From NCBI GenBank assembly GCA_030584185.1, contig CP129495.1, positions 434,001-498,000 on the forward strand: a DNA stretch of 64,000 nt, read 5' to 3'. Source of the stretch: Acidimicrobiia bacterium. GTDB lineage: Bacteria > Actinomycetota > Acidimicrobiia > Spongiisociales > UBA11373. Each line of letters starts with the position of its first letter. Positions within the stretch are counted from its first letter, which is position 1. Made by a program: the position numbers and the translations under genes. Below the pieces are notes generated by a model. That model saw only the letters and a list, made by a program, of their open reading frames with translations, searched no databases and had not been told where the DNA came from. Shown here one piece after another: positions 48,511-57,809 of this stretch.

Positions 48511-49836
48511 GTGTTTGCCCGCCTACGGCGCCTTGGCGCCCGCATCGCCGAGAGCCTCTTCTACCTGCCCGCCCTCGGCGTGGCTGCGGCAGCATTCCTG
48601 GCGTTCTTCGTCACCTGGGCCGATAGAGCCAGAGCCGACACGATCGCCGAGATCCCGCTGCTCATGCGCACCACGGTCGACGGGGCCCGTGCGGTCCTGA
48701 CCACCGCGGCGGCAGCCACGATCACGGTCGCCGGCATCGTGCTCTCGGTGACCGTGGTGGCGGTCCAACTGGCCGCCAGTCAGTTCTCACCGCGGGTCGT
48801 TGTCACCATCTTCGGATCCCGCTTCCAGCAGGTGGTCATCGCAATCGTGACCGGCGCCTTCACCTATGACCTGCTGGTGCTGAGCACCATCCACAGCGCC
48901 TCGGTGCTCGAGGGCGAACCTACCAGGACTCTCTCGGTCACCCTGGCGCTGGTCCTAGCGGTGGTGTCGGTCATGGCGATCATCGCCTTCATCGATCACA
49001 GCGTGGGCGTGATGCAGGTCGGCGAGATCATCCGGCGCACCTCCGACGCCACTCTGGCGGTGCTGCGGCGACACCTCCCCGAGCGCGGAACCGCCCCCGG
49101 CACCGACGACCAGGTCCGCCTGCCTCCGGCACCGGCCACCACGATCCGAAGCACGCTCGACGGGTGGATCCAGCACGTCGACACCGAGGCCCTCCTCGAA
49201 GCCTTGCCTCCCGGATCCGTGGCCCGGCTCGACGTGGACACCGGCTGGTTCGTCGGCGTCGGATCCCCCCTGGCCACCGTGTGGATGAACCATGAGGATG
49301 CCGACGACTTGGTCGAAGACCGGGTCTGTCGGGCTGTCGGCATCGGGAGATCACGATCCACGCAGAGCGATCCCACTTACGGCGTCCGACAGTTGGTGGA
49401 TGTGGCCCTGCGGGCGCTCTCGCCGGGGATCAACGATCCAACCACCGCCAATGAGGTGATCCTCCACCTCACGGAGATCCTGCGCGAGGTCTTGGTGCGT
49501 GACATGCCGCCTCGCGTCATCCACGGTGCCGGCGGGCGGAGGCTGTTTCGCCCCCACCAGTGGACGCGAGGCGATTGGGTCGGACACGCCTTCCAGGAGG
49601 TTCGCATCGCCTCGACCGATCAGCCCGAGGTGGCGCGGGCGCTGATCCGCTCCATGGGCTCCCTGCTCGAACACCTCGAGCACGTCGGACTGGCAGGGCG
49701 CGCCGAGATCCTTCCCAAGGAGGCGGCGTTGGTCCTCGCCGGGATCGAGTCCAACGGATCCCTTCTCGAGGAGGACACCGCCCCGATCAGGGACCTGGCC
49801 GTCGCACTCCGGCTGGCGCCGACCGAGGAGCACTGA
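48511..49836 (+). CDS. DUF2254-family membrane protein
   Basis: 441 residues. Four membrane helices (about 18-38, 65-88, 102-122, 140-160) are followed by a cytoplasmic part. ITVAGIVLSVTVVAVQLAAS and QFSPRVVVTIFGSRFQQ with FIDHSVGVMQVGEIIRR and VDVALRALSPGINDPTTA are the DUF2254 landmarks. The family is widespread and uncharacterised; the topology hints at a channel or regulator of membrane state. GTG 48511 follows a -10 box by 6 nt; the ribosome site is poor, in line with leaderless translation. Confidence 0.85.
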   Translation: MFARLRRLGARIAESLFYLPALGVAAAAFLAFFVTWADRARADTIAEIPLLMRTTVDGARAVLTTAAAATITVAGIVLSVTVVAVQLAASQFSPRVVVTIFGSRFQQVVIAIVTGAFTYDLLVLSTIHSASVLEGEPTRTLSVTLALVLAVVSVMAIIAFIDHSVGVMQVGEIIRRTSDATLAVLRRHLPERGTAPGTDDQVRLPPAPATTIRSTLDGWIQHVDTEALLEALPPGSVARLDVDTGWFVGVGSPLATVWMNHEDADDLVEDRVCRAVGIGRSRSTQSDPTYGVRQLVDVALRALSPGINDPTTANEVILHLTEILREVLVRDMPPRVIHGAGGRRLFRPHQWTRGDWVGHAFQEVRIASTDQPEVARALIRSMGSLLEHLEHVGLAGRAEILPKEAALVLAGIESNGSLLEEDTAPIRDLAVALRLAPTEEH

Positions 49837-50080
49837 TCGAGCCGACTCACAGAGGCGCCAGAGGCCGACGCCCAGAATCAGGCGACCCTGACGGAACCGC
49901 CTTCTTCGGTGAGCGCAACCGTCGCCCGTGTAGACAGCAGAGTCCGCGGTGCTCGGTCTCCTGGTCCTCATTGGCGTAGAGCATCATGTCGAGGTCGATC
50001 GTCCACCTCCACCGATCCAACTCCAGGCCAGCCCCCGCGGCGGGTCCGACTGATAGCCTGCCCGACAAGACGGAGGAACG

Positions 50081-50911
50081 ATGGACCTCACTGGCGCGAC
50101 CGCCCTGATCACCGGAGCCGCCTCGGGGATCGGGCTCGCCCTCTCCGAAGAATCGCTTCGGCGCGGAGCCGGGGTCGTCATGGTCGATGTCGAAGAGGGG
50201 CGCCTGCAGGCCGAGGCTGCCCGCCTGCGGGCTCGGGGCACGGTGACGCCGATCGCTGCCGACGTCGCCCAGCGCGAAGCCTGGAGCGCGATCGTCGGGC
50301 GGTCCAGAGCGGTCGACCTCCTGATCGCCAATGCGGGTGTGGGAACGGTCGGTGTGCCCGTGTGGGAACTCACCGCCGAGGACTGGCAGTGGGTTCTCGG
50401 GGTGAACCTGTGGGGCACGCTTCTCGCCATCGACGCCATCCTGCCCGGGATGGTGGAGCGGGACCGTGGTCACGTCGTCATCGTGTCTTCGGCCGCCGGC
50501 CTGCTCTCCCCGCGAGGCATGGCTCCCTACACGACCTCCAAGCACGCGCTCACCGCTCTGGCCGAGACCCTGCACCATGAGTTGACGGCGGCAGGATCGG
50601 CCGTCGGTGTCACCTTGGTGTGTCCCGGCTTGGTGAAGACCCGCATGGCCGACAACGAGCGAAACCGCCCCCCGTCGTTCGAACCTCCGGCGGCTGTCAG
50701 GGAAGCGCGCAGGAGGGCCCATGAAGGCGACATCGAAGCGATGCGGCTTGCAGTCGCCTCGGGTAGGGATCCGGCCGAACTGGCGCGCCAGACGCTCGAT
50801 GCCGTCGAGCAGAGCCGCTTCTATGTGATCCTCGACGACTGGATCAAGGATGCGATGAGCACCCGCGCCGCAGACATCGCCAAGGGACGCCCTCCGACAG
50901 ATCCAAGTTGA
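50081..50911 (+). CDS. Short-chain dehydrogenase/reductase (SDR)
   Basis: 276 residues. TGAASGIG (about 10-17) binds NAD(P), IANAGVG is the NAG motif, a Ser near VIVSSAAG (about 139-146) and YTTSKHA (Tyr/Lys about 152-156) complete the catalytic set. An Asp at the end of the second strand (MVDVEEG) suggests NAD preference. GGAGG lies about 7 nt before the ATG and TAGCCT at 50054 may be the -10 box. Substrate unknown; the gene is alone. Confidence 0.9.
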   Translation: MDLTGATALITGAASGIGLALSEESLRRGAGVVMVDVEEGRLQAEAARLRARGTVTPIAADVAQREAWSAIVGRSRAVDLLIANAGVGTVGVPVWELTAEDWQWVLGVNLWGTLLAIDAILPGMVERDRGHVVIVSSAAGLLSPRGMAPYTTSKHALTALAETLHHELTAAGSAVGVTLVCPGLVKTRMADNERNRPPSFEPPAAVREARRRAHEGDIEAMRLAVASGRDPAELARQTLDAVEQSRFYVILDDWIKDAMSTRAADIAKGRPPTDPS

Positions 50912-50914
50912 GGC

Positions 50915-51268
50915 TCAGCCGAGAGTGCCTCCGTGCTCCAGACGCAGTTCGCGGGTGATGACACGCTGTGCCGTCATCAACCCTTCCAGCACCTCGGCGT
51001 ACAGCGGGATCCGCCCCGGGGCGCAGCAGCCCACCTGCAGCCTCCCGGCGGCGGCCCCGGCGTCCTCGAGGCGAGCGATCACGGGCAATGGGTCCATGGC
51101 GGCGGTCAGATCGGTGATCTGCTCCGAAGCCTGGCCCAGCAACCCTGCCAGCGCCTCCAGATGGGGGGTGCGGTGGGGCTCACAGCAGTCGGCGGCGAGT
51201 CCTAGTACGGCGGTGCGGGACCGCTCGAGTGCGGCCACCGCACTGGTGAGATCCGGCTCGCTGGACAC
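50915..51268 (-). CDS. Small conserved-looking protein with two CC motifs
   Basis: 117 residues from GTG 51268. Mostly helical, with DCCEPHRTPHLEALAGLL and, half a protein later, GCCAPGRIPLYAEVLEGLM, which line up as two related halves (x-C-C-x-P-x-R-x-P-x-L/Y-x-E-x-L-x-G-L). The Cys pairs with a following His or Pro might bind a metal or form disulfides. No signal peptide. TATCCT lies 9 nt upstream on the minus strand. No family recognised. Confidence 0.55.
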   Translation of the reverse strand: MSSEPDLTSAVAALERSRTAVLGLAADCCEPHRTPHLEALAGLLGQASEQITDLTAAMDPLPVIARLEDAGAAAGRLQVGCCAPGRIPLYAEVLEGLMTAQRVITRELRLEHGGTLG

Positions 51269-51343
51269 GAGACGACGAGGATAGGTCCGTCACGCCGACA
51301 CTCGGTTCGGTAGCCTCGCAACCAAGCGACCAAGGGAGTGCCC

Positions 51344-51925
51344 ATGTCCGGATTCGGTGACGGCGCGCGCAGGATGCTGGAAGGCGAGACGCCGGAGGTG
51401 AAGGGAATGTGGGCGTGGACGGCCCTCCGGCTGCTTCTCGGATGGTCGTTCCTCTGGGCGTTCCTCGACAAGATGTTCGGTCTGGGGTTCGCCACCTGCC
51501 GGATCCCCGACTCCGGCGGGTCGATCGACTTCCTGTGCGATGCTGCGATGGTCAATGGGGGCTCCCCCACGTACGGTTTCCTCAACTTCGCCACCCAGGG
51601 CAGCCACACCGGAGGTCTGTTCGAGTGGATGGCGCCTGCTGCTCCAGACGCGATCAATCTGGCCGACATCGGGTTCATGGCGGCGCTGCTGCTCGGGGGG
51701 CTCACGCTAATGCTCGGCATCGGGGTTCGACTTGGCGCCATCGGCGGGGCTCTGCTCATGGCCTTCATGTTCCTGGCCGCCGACGTGTGGCCGGAGAACA
51801 ACCCGGTCAACAGCAGCCATGTGATCGAGATGGTCGCCCTGCTCGGGGTCGCCACGGTCGGTGCCGGGCATTTCTCGCTTCAGGGGTGGTTCGACCGGAC
51901 CATCGGGTGGCGCTGGGTCAGGTAG
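51344..51925 (+). CDS. DoxX-like membrane protein
   Basis: 193 residues with four membrane helices: WTALRLLLGWSFLWAFLDKM (about 23-42), INLADIGFMAALLLGGLTLM (about 104-123), VRLGAIGGALLMAFMFLAAD (about 129-148) and HVIEMVALLGVATVGAGHF (about 161-179). RLLLGWSFLWAFLDKMFGL is the DoxX/TQO-small-subunit signature. Members sit in quinone-linked thiosulfate oxidation or redox complexes, so a link to the sulfide:quinone-type enzyme 44 kb away is possible but unproven. GGGAG at 51334-51338 supports ATG 51344. Confidence 0.8.
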   Translation: MSGFGDGARRMLEGETPEVKGMWAWTALRLLLGWSFLWAFLDKMFGLGFATCRIPDSGGSIDFLCDAAMVNGGSPTYGFLNFATQGSHTGGLFEWMAPAAPDAINLADIGFMAALLLGGLTLMLGIGVRLGAIGGALLMAFMFLAADVWPENNPVNSSHVIEMVALLGVATVGAGHFSLQGWFDRTIGWRWVR

Positions 51926-51954
51926 CCGGGTCGACGGACTGAAGACGGCGCATG

Positions 51955-52012
51955 CGCTCCCCCGCAGGGGGAGGTGGCCCGAAGGGCCGCAGGGGGCACA
52001 GACGCGACCCAG
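51955..52012. repeat. REP-like palindromic repeat, form A
   Basis: CTCCCCCGCAGGGGGAGG, TGGCCCGAAGGGCC, GCAGGGGGCACAGACGCGAC. It stands between the convergent stops of the DoxX-like and kinase genes. Confidence 0.78.
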
Positions 52013-52029
52013 GCCTCTCAGGGTCCGCC

Positions 52030-52075
52030 CCAGTCCCGGCTACGCCGTACTCCCCCATGCGGGGGGAGGAACGAA
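52030..52075. repeat. REP-like repeat, inverted form B
   Basis: CAGTCCCGGCTACGCCGTAC followed by TCCCCCATGCGGGGGGAGG, the same form B as at 32150, facing the form A copy 20 bp to its left. The pair could fold into one long structure ending both transcripts. Confidence 0.7.
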
Positions 52076-52088
52076 CCGGACGGAAGGG

Positions 52089-54056
52089 CTACGAGGCCAA
52101 GCCCTCGCTCGGACCGACCGCCGGCCTCGGCGCCGCCGGGAGGCTCAGCTCGAAAACGGTCTGTCCGTCCTCACGGCGATAGACGAGGTCGCCGCCCATC
52201 AGCCGCGCCAACGACCGCGACACGGTCAATCCCAGCCCGACCGCAGCCGGTTGCTCGCTGTACGACGGAGCCCGGTGATAGGCGTCGAACACAGACTCGG
52301 GGTCGTCCTCGGCCACACCCGGCCCGTTGTCTCTGACCCGGACGAAGGCAGACGCCTCGGAGACCGTGACCTCGACACCCACGCGCTCGCCCCCATACCG
52401 AACCGCGTTGGTGAGCAGGTTGCGCACCACCTGGCGGACCCGCCCCGGATCTCCGATCGCCCAGGTCTCGTCGCCGGTCAGGTTCGCCGATTGGGGACAT
52501 GGCCGGCAGGACTCGACCACCCGCGCGACCAGCGAGCGAAGCTCGAACTCGACGCGATCGACCCTCAGGTTCCCGATGTCGGCGCGGGCCGCCACCAGGA
52601 GATCCTCGATGATCTCGGCCATGTCGCCCGCCTCGACGGCGATGGACTCGATCATCCCCGTCCGTTCCCCCTCGGTCAGATCAGTCCCCTCACTCCGGAG
52701 CACCTCGGCAAACCCGAGGACTGCGGTGAGCGGGGTGCGGACCTCGTGGCTGATCGAGGCGATCAGCTCGTCCTTGGAGCGGACCGCCGCCTCCAGGTGA
52801 CGGGTCCTCTCCGCTACCTGCCGCTCGAGGGATCGGTTGACCTCGACGATGTCGGCGGTCATGGCGTTGAACGCCTCCGCCAGCTCGCTCAGCTCATCGG
52901 ACCCGGTGACATCGGCGCGCAGGTCCAGGTCGCCCTCGCGAATGGCGCGGGTGACCGTGACCAGTGCCTTGATCCGACCCACGATGTGGCGCGCCACCCG
53001 CACCGCCACGAAGAGCGCCGCCGCCACGACGAGCAGACCCAGGACCAGGAACCAGATGGCGGCGACCTCGGCGCTGCGGGCGAGCGCGTGCCCGCGGACA
53101 CGGACATCGTCGAGGAGGGCATCACCGATCGCCGCCATGGCGTCGATCCTCTCCGTCGTCGCGGCGAACCACTCGGCGGGGGTCACCGAGGGCGGGTCCT
53201 CATCTGCTCGCAGGCGGAGGTCGGCGAGCACAGGCGAGTCGAGCACCGTGAGGTGCTCCCGGAACTCCTCCTGCATCGCCGGGTCCAGTGCCGAGCGAAA
53301 GGTGGCCAGGGCGGCGTCCTGGCGTTGGCGCATCACGATCACCAACGACTCAGGCGAAGGGAAACCGGCTCCGTCGGCGAGATCGGCGGCGACAAGGGCA
53401 CGTTCCATCCCGGCAGCCTCACCGGCCTCCACGATCAGCGCCCACAACGCCAGCGACACGTCCAGCTCGGGGTCCTCACCGGAAGCCGCCACCAGCAGCA
53501 GGCTCGCGTCCTGCAGCCCCTCCACGCGTGTGGAGTAGAAGGAGACGACCTCCGTGGTGGACGCCTCGAATGAGAGCACCCTCGCCCGGACCTCGGCAAC
53601 CGAGGCGAGCAGCTCGGCGCCGATGTCGGCGTTGGCGAGAGATCCGATCGAGGTCGCCATTCCGGCTATGGCGACGGAGTACGAAGCACCGGCCGCGTCA
53701 GTCGCCTGATGTTGGGCGAGCAGACCTGCCAGGTCACCGGCAGACCTGGTAGTGAGGTAGACGGAGGACCGGCCCCGCTCGCGCTGCAGCTCGATCACCA
53801 GGCCCTGCGTCACCGAGGCCAGATCCGCCGCCTCGGCGAGCTCGTTCATCACCCGTCGGTCCTCGACCTTGTCGGCGATCCCGACGACGAGCAATGCCAG
53901 CACCGCCAGCAGGGGGATGAGCACCATCACCACCAGCTTGGTGGCAACGCTCATGTGGAACAGACGACGGCGAACGGGCCCATCCCTGAAGGAGGGTGGA
54001 GACGTCGCGTCGTGCCCCGCTCGCCGCGAACCGTTGGACCGATCGTCGTCGCTCAT
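52089..54056 (-). CDS. Sensor histidine kinase with NIT (nitrate/nitrite-sensing type) domain
   Basis: 655 residues. Membrane helix 1 (about 37-58), a helical extracytoplasmic NIT domain (about 70-310: LVIELQRERGRSSVYLTT carries the ERG-S signature), helix 2 (about 318-338), HAMP (about 340-390), a coiled coil, HisKA with IASISHEVRTPLTAVLGFAE (phospho-His) and HATPase with NLLTNAVRYG, RVRDNGPGV and GLGLTVSRSL. NIT domains sense nitrate, nitrite or other small ligands. No response regulator lies beside it, so it is an orphan kinase. Start ATG 54056; GTG 54062 is also possible. Confidence 0.9.
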   Translation of the reverse strand: MSDDDRSNGSRRAGHDATSPPSFRDGPVRRRLFHMSVATKLVVMVLIPLLAVLALLVVGIADKVEDRRVMNELAEAADLASVTQGLVIELQRERGRSSVYLTTRSAGDLAGLLAQHQATDAAGASYSVAIAGMATSIGSLANADIGAELLASVAEVRARVLSFEASTTEVVSFYSTRVEGLQDASLLLVAASGEDPELDVSLALWALIVEAGEAAGMERALVAADLADGAGFPSPESLVIVMRQRQDAALATFRSALDPAMQEEFREHLTVLDSPVLADLRLRADEDPPSVTPAEWFAATTERIDAMAAIGDALLDDVRVRGHALARSAEVAAIWFLVLGLLVVAAALFVAVRVARHIVGRIKALVTVTRAIREGDLDLRADVTGSDELSELAEAFNAMTADIVEVNRSLERQVAERTRHLEAAVRSKDELIASISHEVRTPLTAVLGFAEVLRSEGTDLTEGERTGMIESIAVEAGDMAEIIEDLLVAARADIGNLRVDRVEFELRSLVARVVESCRPCPQSANLTGDETWAIGDPGRVRQVVRNLLTNAVRYGGERVGVEVTVSEASAFVRVRDNGPGVAEDDPESVFDAYHRAPSYSEQPAAVGLGLTVSRSLARLMGGDLVYRREDGQTVFELSLPAAPRPAVGPSEGLAS

Positions 54057-54119
54057 GCTCACCCGGCGGAGACCCCGCCGCCGGCAGCGCACGATAGCGA
54101 CCACCGAGAGTTGTCGCGG

Positions 54120-54869
54120 TCAGGGTCGGGACTCGCCTCCGATCGAGCCGCCCAGGTAGGCGGCCCGAACCCTCTCGTCGGCGGCCAGGTCCGTCGCCGA
54201 CCCCTCCAGGGCGACCCGGCCCACCTCGAGGACGTAGGCCCGGTCGGCCAACCGCAGGGCGGCGCGAGCGTTCTGCTCCACCAGGAGCACGGTCATCCCC
54301 TCCTCCGCCCGCAGCCGCTGCACAATGCCGAACAGCTCGCGCACCACCAGCGGCGCCAGGCCCAAGGAGGGTTCGTCGAGGAGCATGAGGCGGGGATGGG
54401 CCATCATTCCCCGGGCGATCGCCAGCATCTGCTGCTGGCCCCCGCTCAGGGTTCCGGCCCGCTGATGGCGACGCTCCTTGAGAATGGGGAAGATGGCGAA
54501 CGCCTGGTCGCGGTCGGCGTCCACCGCAGACCGGCCATCCCTTCGATGGCGCCGGTAGGCGCCGAGATCCAGGTTCTCGTCCACCGTCATCGTGGCGAAC
54601 ACCTGCCGGTTCTCCGGCACGTGCGCCATGCCCAGGGACACGACCTTCTCCGCACCGAGACGGGTGACGTCCTGCCCGTCGAAGATGACCCGCCCCTCCC
54701 TGGCCCTCAACATCCCGCTCACCGTCTTCAGCAGTGTGGTCTTGCCCGCCCCGTTGGCGCCGATGAGGGCCACGATCTCACCCGGCTCGACCGTCAACGA
54801 GACGCCGTCGAGAGCGCGGATCTTCCCGTAGTAGGAAGAAACCGCCGAGACCTGGAGGCCGGCGCTCAT
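54120..54869 (-). CDS. livF: Branched-chain amino acid-type ABC importer, ATPase LivF
   Basis: 249 residues. Walker A GANGAGKTT, Q-loop area LGMAHVPENRQVFATMTVDE (the VPE.R.vF pattern is specific to LivF), signature LSGGQQQMLAIARGMM, Walker B LMLLDEPSLGLAPLV and a variant switch region VLLVEQNARAAL. The ATG overlaps the livG stop (ATGA). It is the last gene of livHMGF, here ordered H-M-G-F on the minus strand. Confidence 0.93.
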   Translation of the reverse strand: MSAGLQVSAVSSYYGKIRALDGVSLTVEPGEIVALIGANGAGKTTLLKTVSGMLRAREGRVIFDGQDVTRLGAEKVVSLGMAHVPENRQVFATMTVDENLDLGAYRRHRRDGRSAVDADRDQAFAIFPILKERRHQRAGTLSGGQQQMLAIARGMMAHPRLMLLDEPSLGLAPLVVRELFGIVQRLRAEEGMTVLLVEQNARAALRLADRAYVLEVGRVALEGSATDLAADERVRAAYLGGSIGGESRP

Positions 54870-55645
54870 TCCTCCGCCTCCCCGAGGTAGGCGGCGATCA
54901 CCACCGGGTCGGCCTGGACGCTGGCAGGCAGGCCATCGGCGATCACGGCGCCATGGTCGAGCACCAGCAGATCGTCGACCAGGCCCATCACGAACTCGAC
55001 GTCGTGCTCGACCAGGATCACCGTCGTGCCCGACTCCCTGATCCCGGCCACCAGGGCGGCGAGAGCGCGGCGCTCCTCCGAGTTGAGTCCGGCTGCCGGT
55101 TCGTCGAGGAGCAGCAGTCGCGGCTCCGTGGCCAGTGCTCGAGCGATCTCCAGGGTGCGCTGCAGTCCGAACGGCAGATCCAGAGCCTGCTCGCCGGCCC
55201 GGTCGGCCAGGCCGACACGATCGAGCACTTCCATCGTGGCCCTATGGATTTCGGCCTCTTCGCGGCGCGAGGTTCCGCTGTTCAGAGCGGCCGCGAGCAT
55301 CCCGACCCGGCCATGGAGGTGCCTCCCAACCATCACGTTCTCCATGACGGTCATGTGAGCGAAGAGGCGCACGTTCTGGAAGGTCCGGGTGATTCCCCTG
55401 CGAGCGACCTCGTGGGGCTCCAGTGCCCCGATCGGAGACCCATCGAAGATCACCTCGCCCTTGCTCGGGGCGTACACCCCGGCGATGACGTTGAACAGCG
55501 TCGTCTTGCCCGCCCCGTTGGGGCCGATGAGGCCCTTGATCTCGCCGCGGCCGACCTCGGTGGAGACATCGCTGAGAGCCACCAGGCCCCCGAAGAACAT
55601 CGAGAGCCCTTCGACGACGAGCAGCGGCCCGTTGGATGCGGTCAC
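54866..55645 (-). CDS. livG: Branched-chain amino acid-type ABC importer, ATPase LivG
   Basis: 259 residues. Walker A GPNGAGKTT, GITRTFQNVRLFAHMTV (the LivG-type Q-loop), a signature changed to LPFGLQRTLEIARAL, Walker B LLLLDEPAAGLN and VILVEHDVEFVM. The GTG at 55645 overlaps the livM stop. LPFGLQRT is a looser version of the LSYGQQR usual in LivG, and no other defect is seen. Confidence 0.92.
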   Translation of the reverse strand: MTASNGPLLVVEGLSMFFGGLVALSDVSTEVGRGEIKGLIGPNGAGKTTLFNVIAGVYAPSKGEVIFDGSPIGALEPHEVARRGITRTFQNVRLFAHMTVMENVMVGRHLHGRVGMLAAALNSGTSRREEAEIHRATMEVLDRVGLADRAGEQALDLPFGLQRTLEIARALATEPRLLLLDEPAAGLNSEERRALAALVAGIRESGTTVILVEHDVEFVMGLVDDLLVLDHGAVIADGLPASVQADPVVIAAYLGEAEE

Positions 55646-56751
55646 TCCGACCTCCAGCGTCGCGTCGCCTGCTTCAGCCTGGCGATCACGCCCTCGGGCA
55701 TGAAGATCATGATCAGGACCAGCATCAACCCGAAGGCGACCACCTCCTGCTGCCCACCGGCCTCTCCGACCAGCGAGCCGAGGTGGGTGCGCAACAGCTC
55801 CCGAACCACGAGCACGGCAGCGACCCCGAACGGCGCACCCCACACCGACGCCATACCGCCCACGGCGGCCATCACCACCAACTCGAGAGAGGCGGCGAAC
55901 CCGAACGGGCCCGGGGAGACCGCCACCCTGAAGTGGGCGAACAGGCTTCCGGCGAGGCTGGCGTACATGGCGCTGATCACCAGGACTCGCACCTTGAAAC
56001 GGGCGGTGTCTATTCCCAGGGTCTCGGCGGCGAGCTCGTTGCCGTGCAGCGCCCGCAGCGCCCGCCCCGAGCGGGACCGCACCAGGTTCAGGGCCAGCAC
56101 GATCCCTACGATCGCCACCAGCCACACCAGGTAGTAGTACCGCTCGACCGGCCACAGATCGAATGAGCCGATCCGCAGTCGAGGCACCCCGTACAGGCCG
56201 TCGAAGCCGCCGGTGATGTTGCGCGACCCCAGCGAGTATCCGAAGTTCTCCCGGAAGACGATGACGATGATGATCCCCAGGCCGAGGGTGGCCATGGCCA
56301 GGTAATGGCCGTGCAACTTCAGGATCGGCCGGCCCACCAGGTAGGCGACTCCCCCGGCGAGCGCCATCCCGCCGACGATGAGCAACCACGGCCACCACCA
56401 CTGATTCGCCAGGCCGGCCCCGATCCCCAGCACGTCGGCGCGGGTCGTCAGGATGGCCGAGACGTAGGCTCCGATCCCGAAGAACGCCGCCTGTCCCAGC
56501 GAGACCTGCCCGGCGTAACCCATCAGCAGGTTGAGGCCCACCACCACGGTGGTGAGGATCCCGATCCGCACCATGGTGTCGAAGGTGATGACGCCACCGG
56601 TCAGGCGCGAGATGTCGAAGCCGCCCGGTGCCAGCTGCTGGAGCAAGCCGATCAGCACCACGAACCCGGAGAATGCGACCACGCCGTACAGAGTTGCGCG
56701 GCGACGGGCCGACACCGGCGGCGTCTCGGCCACGAAGTCGGGGGCGGTCAC
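55642..56751 (-). CDS. livM: Branched-chain amino acid-type ABC importer, permease LivM
   Basis: 369 residues with about ten helices. LNLLMGYAGQVSLGQAAFFG (about 74-93) is the LivM hallmark, and RSRSGRALRALHGNELAAET then LGIDTARFKV is the ATPase-contacting EAA-like loop. The GTG at 56751 overlaps the livH stop. Confidence 0.93.
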   Translation of the reverse strand: MTAPDFVAETPPVSARRRATLYGVVAFSGFVVLIGLLQQLAPGGFDISRLTGGVITFDTMVRIGILTTVVVGLNLLMGYAGQVSLGQAAFFGIGAYVSAILTTRADVLGIGAGLANQWWWPWLLIVGGMALAGGVAYLVGRPILKLHGHYLAMATLGLGIIIVIVFRENFGYSLGSRNITGGFDGLYGVPRLRIGSFDLWPVERYYYLVWLVAIVGIVLALNLVRSRSGRALRALHGNELAAETLGIDTARFKVRVLVISAMYASLAGSLFAHFRVAVSPGPFGFAASLELVVMAAVGGMASVWGAPFGVAAVLVVRELLRTHLGSLVGEAGGQQEVVAFGLMLVLIMIFMPEGVIARLKQATRRWRSE

Positions 56752-57743
56752 TGGAACCTCCCGGCACGGGACCTTCCGCGCAAGAGCACGGCGATCAACA
56801 CGATGAAGGCGAACACGTCGCGCAGGCCCGCCTTGGTGACACCGGCGGCCAGGTTCTCGACCAACCCGAGCAGCAGGCCGCCCCCAACAGCGGCGGGGAG
56901 GCTGATCAGACCGCCCATGGCGGCGGCCACGAAGCCCTTGAGCCCGATGGTGAGGCCCATGTCGTACACCGGCTTGGTCAGGGGGGCGAGCACGATCCCG
57001 GCAACCGCACCGAGTGCGGCGGCGATGCCGAATGCGATCGCCGACATCCGGCTGGGGTTGATCCCCATCAGGCGAGAGGCGTCACGGTTCACCGAGCAAG
57101 CCCGCAGTGCCTTTCCCAACATCGTCTTGTCGAGAAAGAGCGACAGGACGGCGAAGGCCAGAACCATCGTGGCCAGGACCCACAGGGTCTGTGCCTTGAT
57201 CACCAGCCCCCAGGGCCGGAAGATGCTGTCGGAACCGGTCGCCGTCGTGAACGACGGCAGCGTTCGCCCGGCATGGCCCCAGTAGATCAGGGCCAGGCCC
57301 TGGATGGCGATGTACACCCCCACGGTGATGATGATCAAGGTGAGGGGATCTGCGTTGCGGGCGGGAAGGATGGTGAGTCGTTCGACGACGACACCGATGA
57401 CAGTGGTGAGCACCACGGCCAGCAGGGCGGAGATGATCAGGCCGGTACGGCCCTCCCCGGTGAACGGCGTCTCGTAGAGGGTCACGGTGAACAGGGCACC
57501 GAGCATCACGAAGGCGCCCTGGGCGAAGTTGATGATCCCGGTCACGGTGAACACCATGACGAAACCGAGGGCCACCAGGGCGTAGACGGCGCCGGTGCCG
57601 ATACCTGCCACCACCAGCTGCCCGTACTGCTGTAGGCCGAAGTTCTGCCGCGATCCCAGCAGCCAGATGACGGCGACGACGAGGAGAACGCCCGCAGCCT
57701 TCAATGCGAGGCGGGAGGTCCTCTTCTCGATCAGCGCCAGCAC
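56748..57743 (-). CDS. livH: Branched-chain amino acid-type ABC importer, permease LivH
   Basis: 331 residues from GTG 57743, supported by GGAAGGGG about 5 nt upstream. About eight helices. GIGTGAVYALVALGFVMVF and TGIINFAQGAFVMLGALF are the LivH signature, LRACSVNRDASRLMGINPSR the coupling loop. A hairpin at 57810-57843 separates it from the binding-protein gene. Confidence 0.93.
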   Translation of the reverse strand: MLALIEKRTSRLALKAAGVLLVVAVIWLLGSRQNFGLQQYGQLVVAGIGTGAVYALVALGFVMVFTVTGIINFAQGAFVMLGALFTVTLYETPFTGEGRTGLIISALLAVVLTTVIGVVVERLTILPARNADPLTLIIITVGVYIAIQGLALIYWGHAGRTLPSFTTATGSDSIFRPWGLVIKAQTLWVLATMVLAFAVLSLFLDKTMLGKALRACSVNRDASRLMGINPSRMSAIAFGIAAALGAVAGIVLAPLTKPVYDMGLTIGLKGFVAAAMGGLISLPAAVGGGLLLGLVENLAAGVTKAGLRDVFAFIVLIAVLLRGRSRAGRFQ

Positions 57744-57809
57744 GGTGCCCCTTCCTGCCTGCGGTCGTCTCGCGCCGCATCGTCGGGGCACGAGAGGGTA
57801 GTGGTTTGG

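Noticed and set aside
56305-57635. Long plus-strand frames opposite livH and livM
   Set aside because: His/Gln/Gly-rich antisense shadows of well-supported permease genes.
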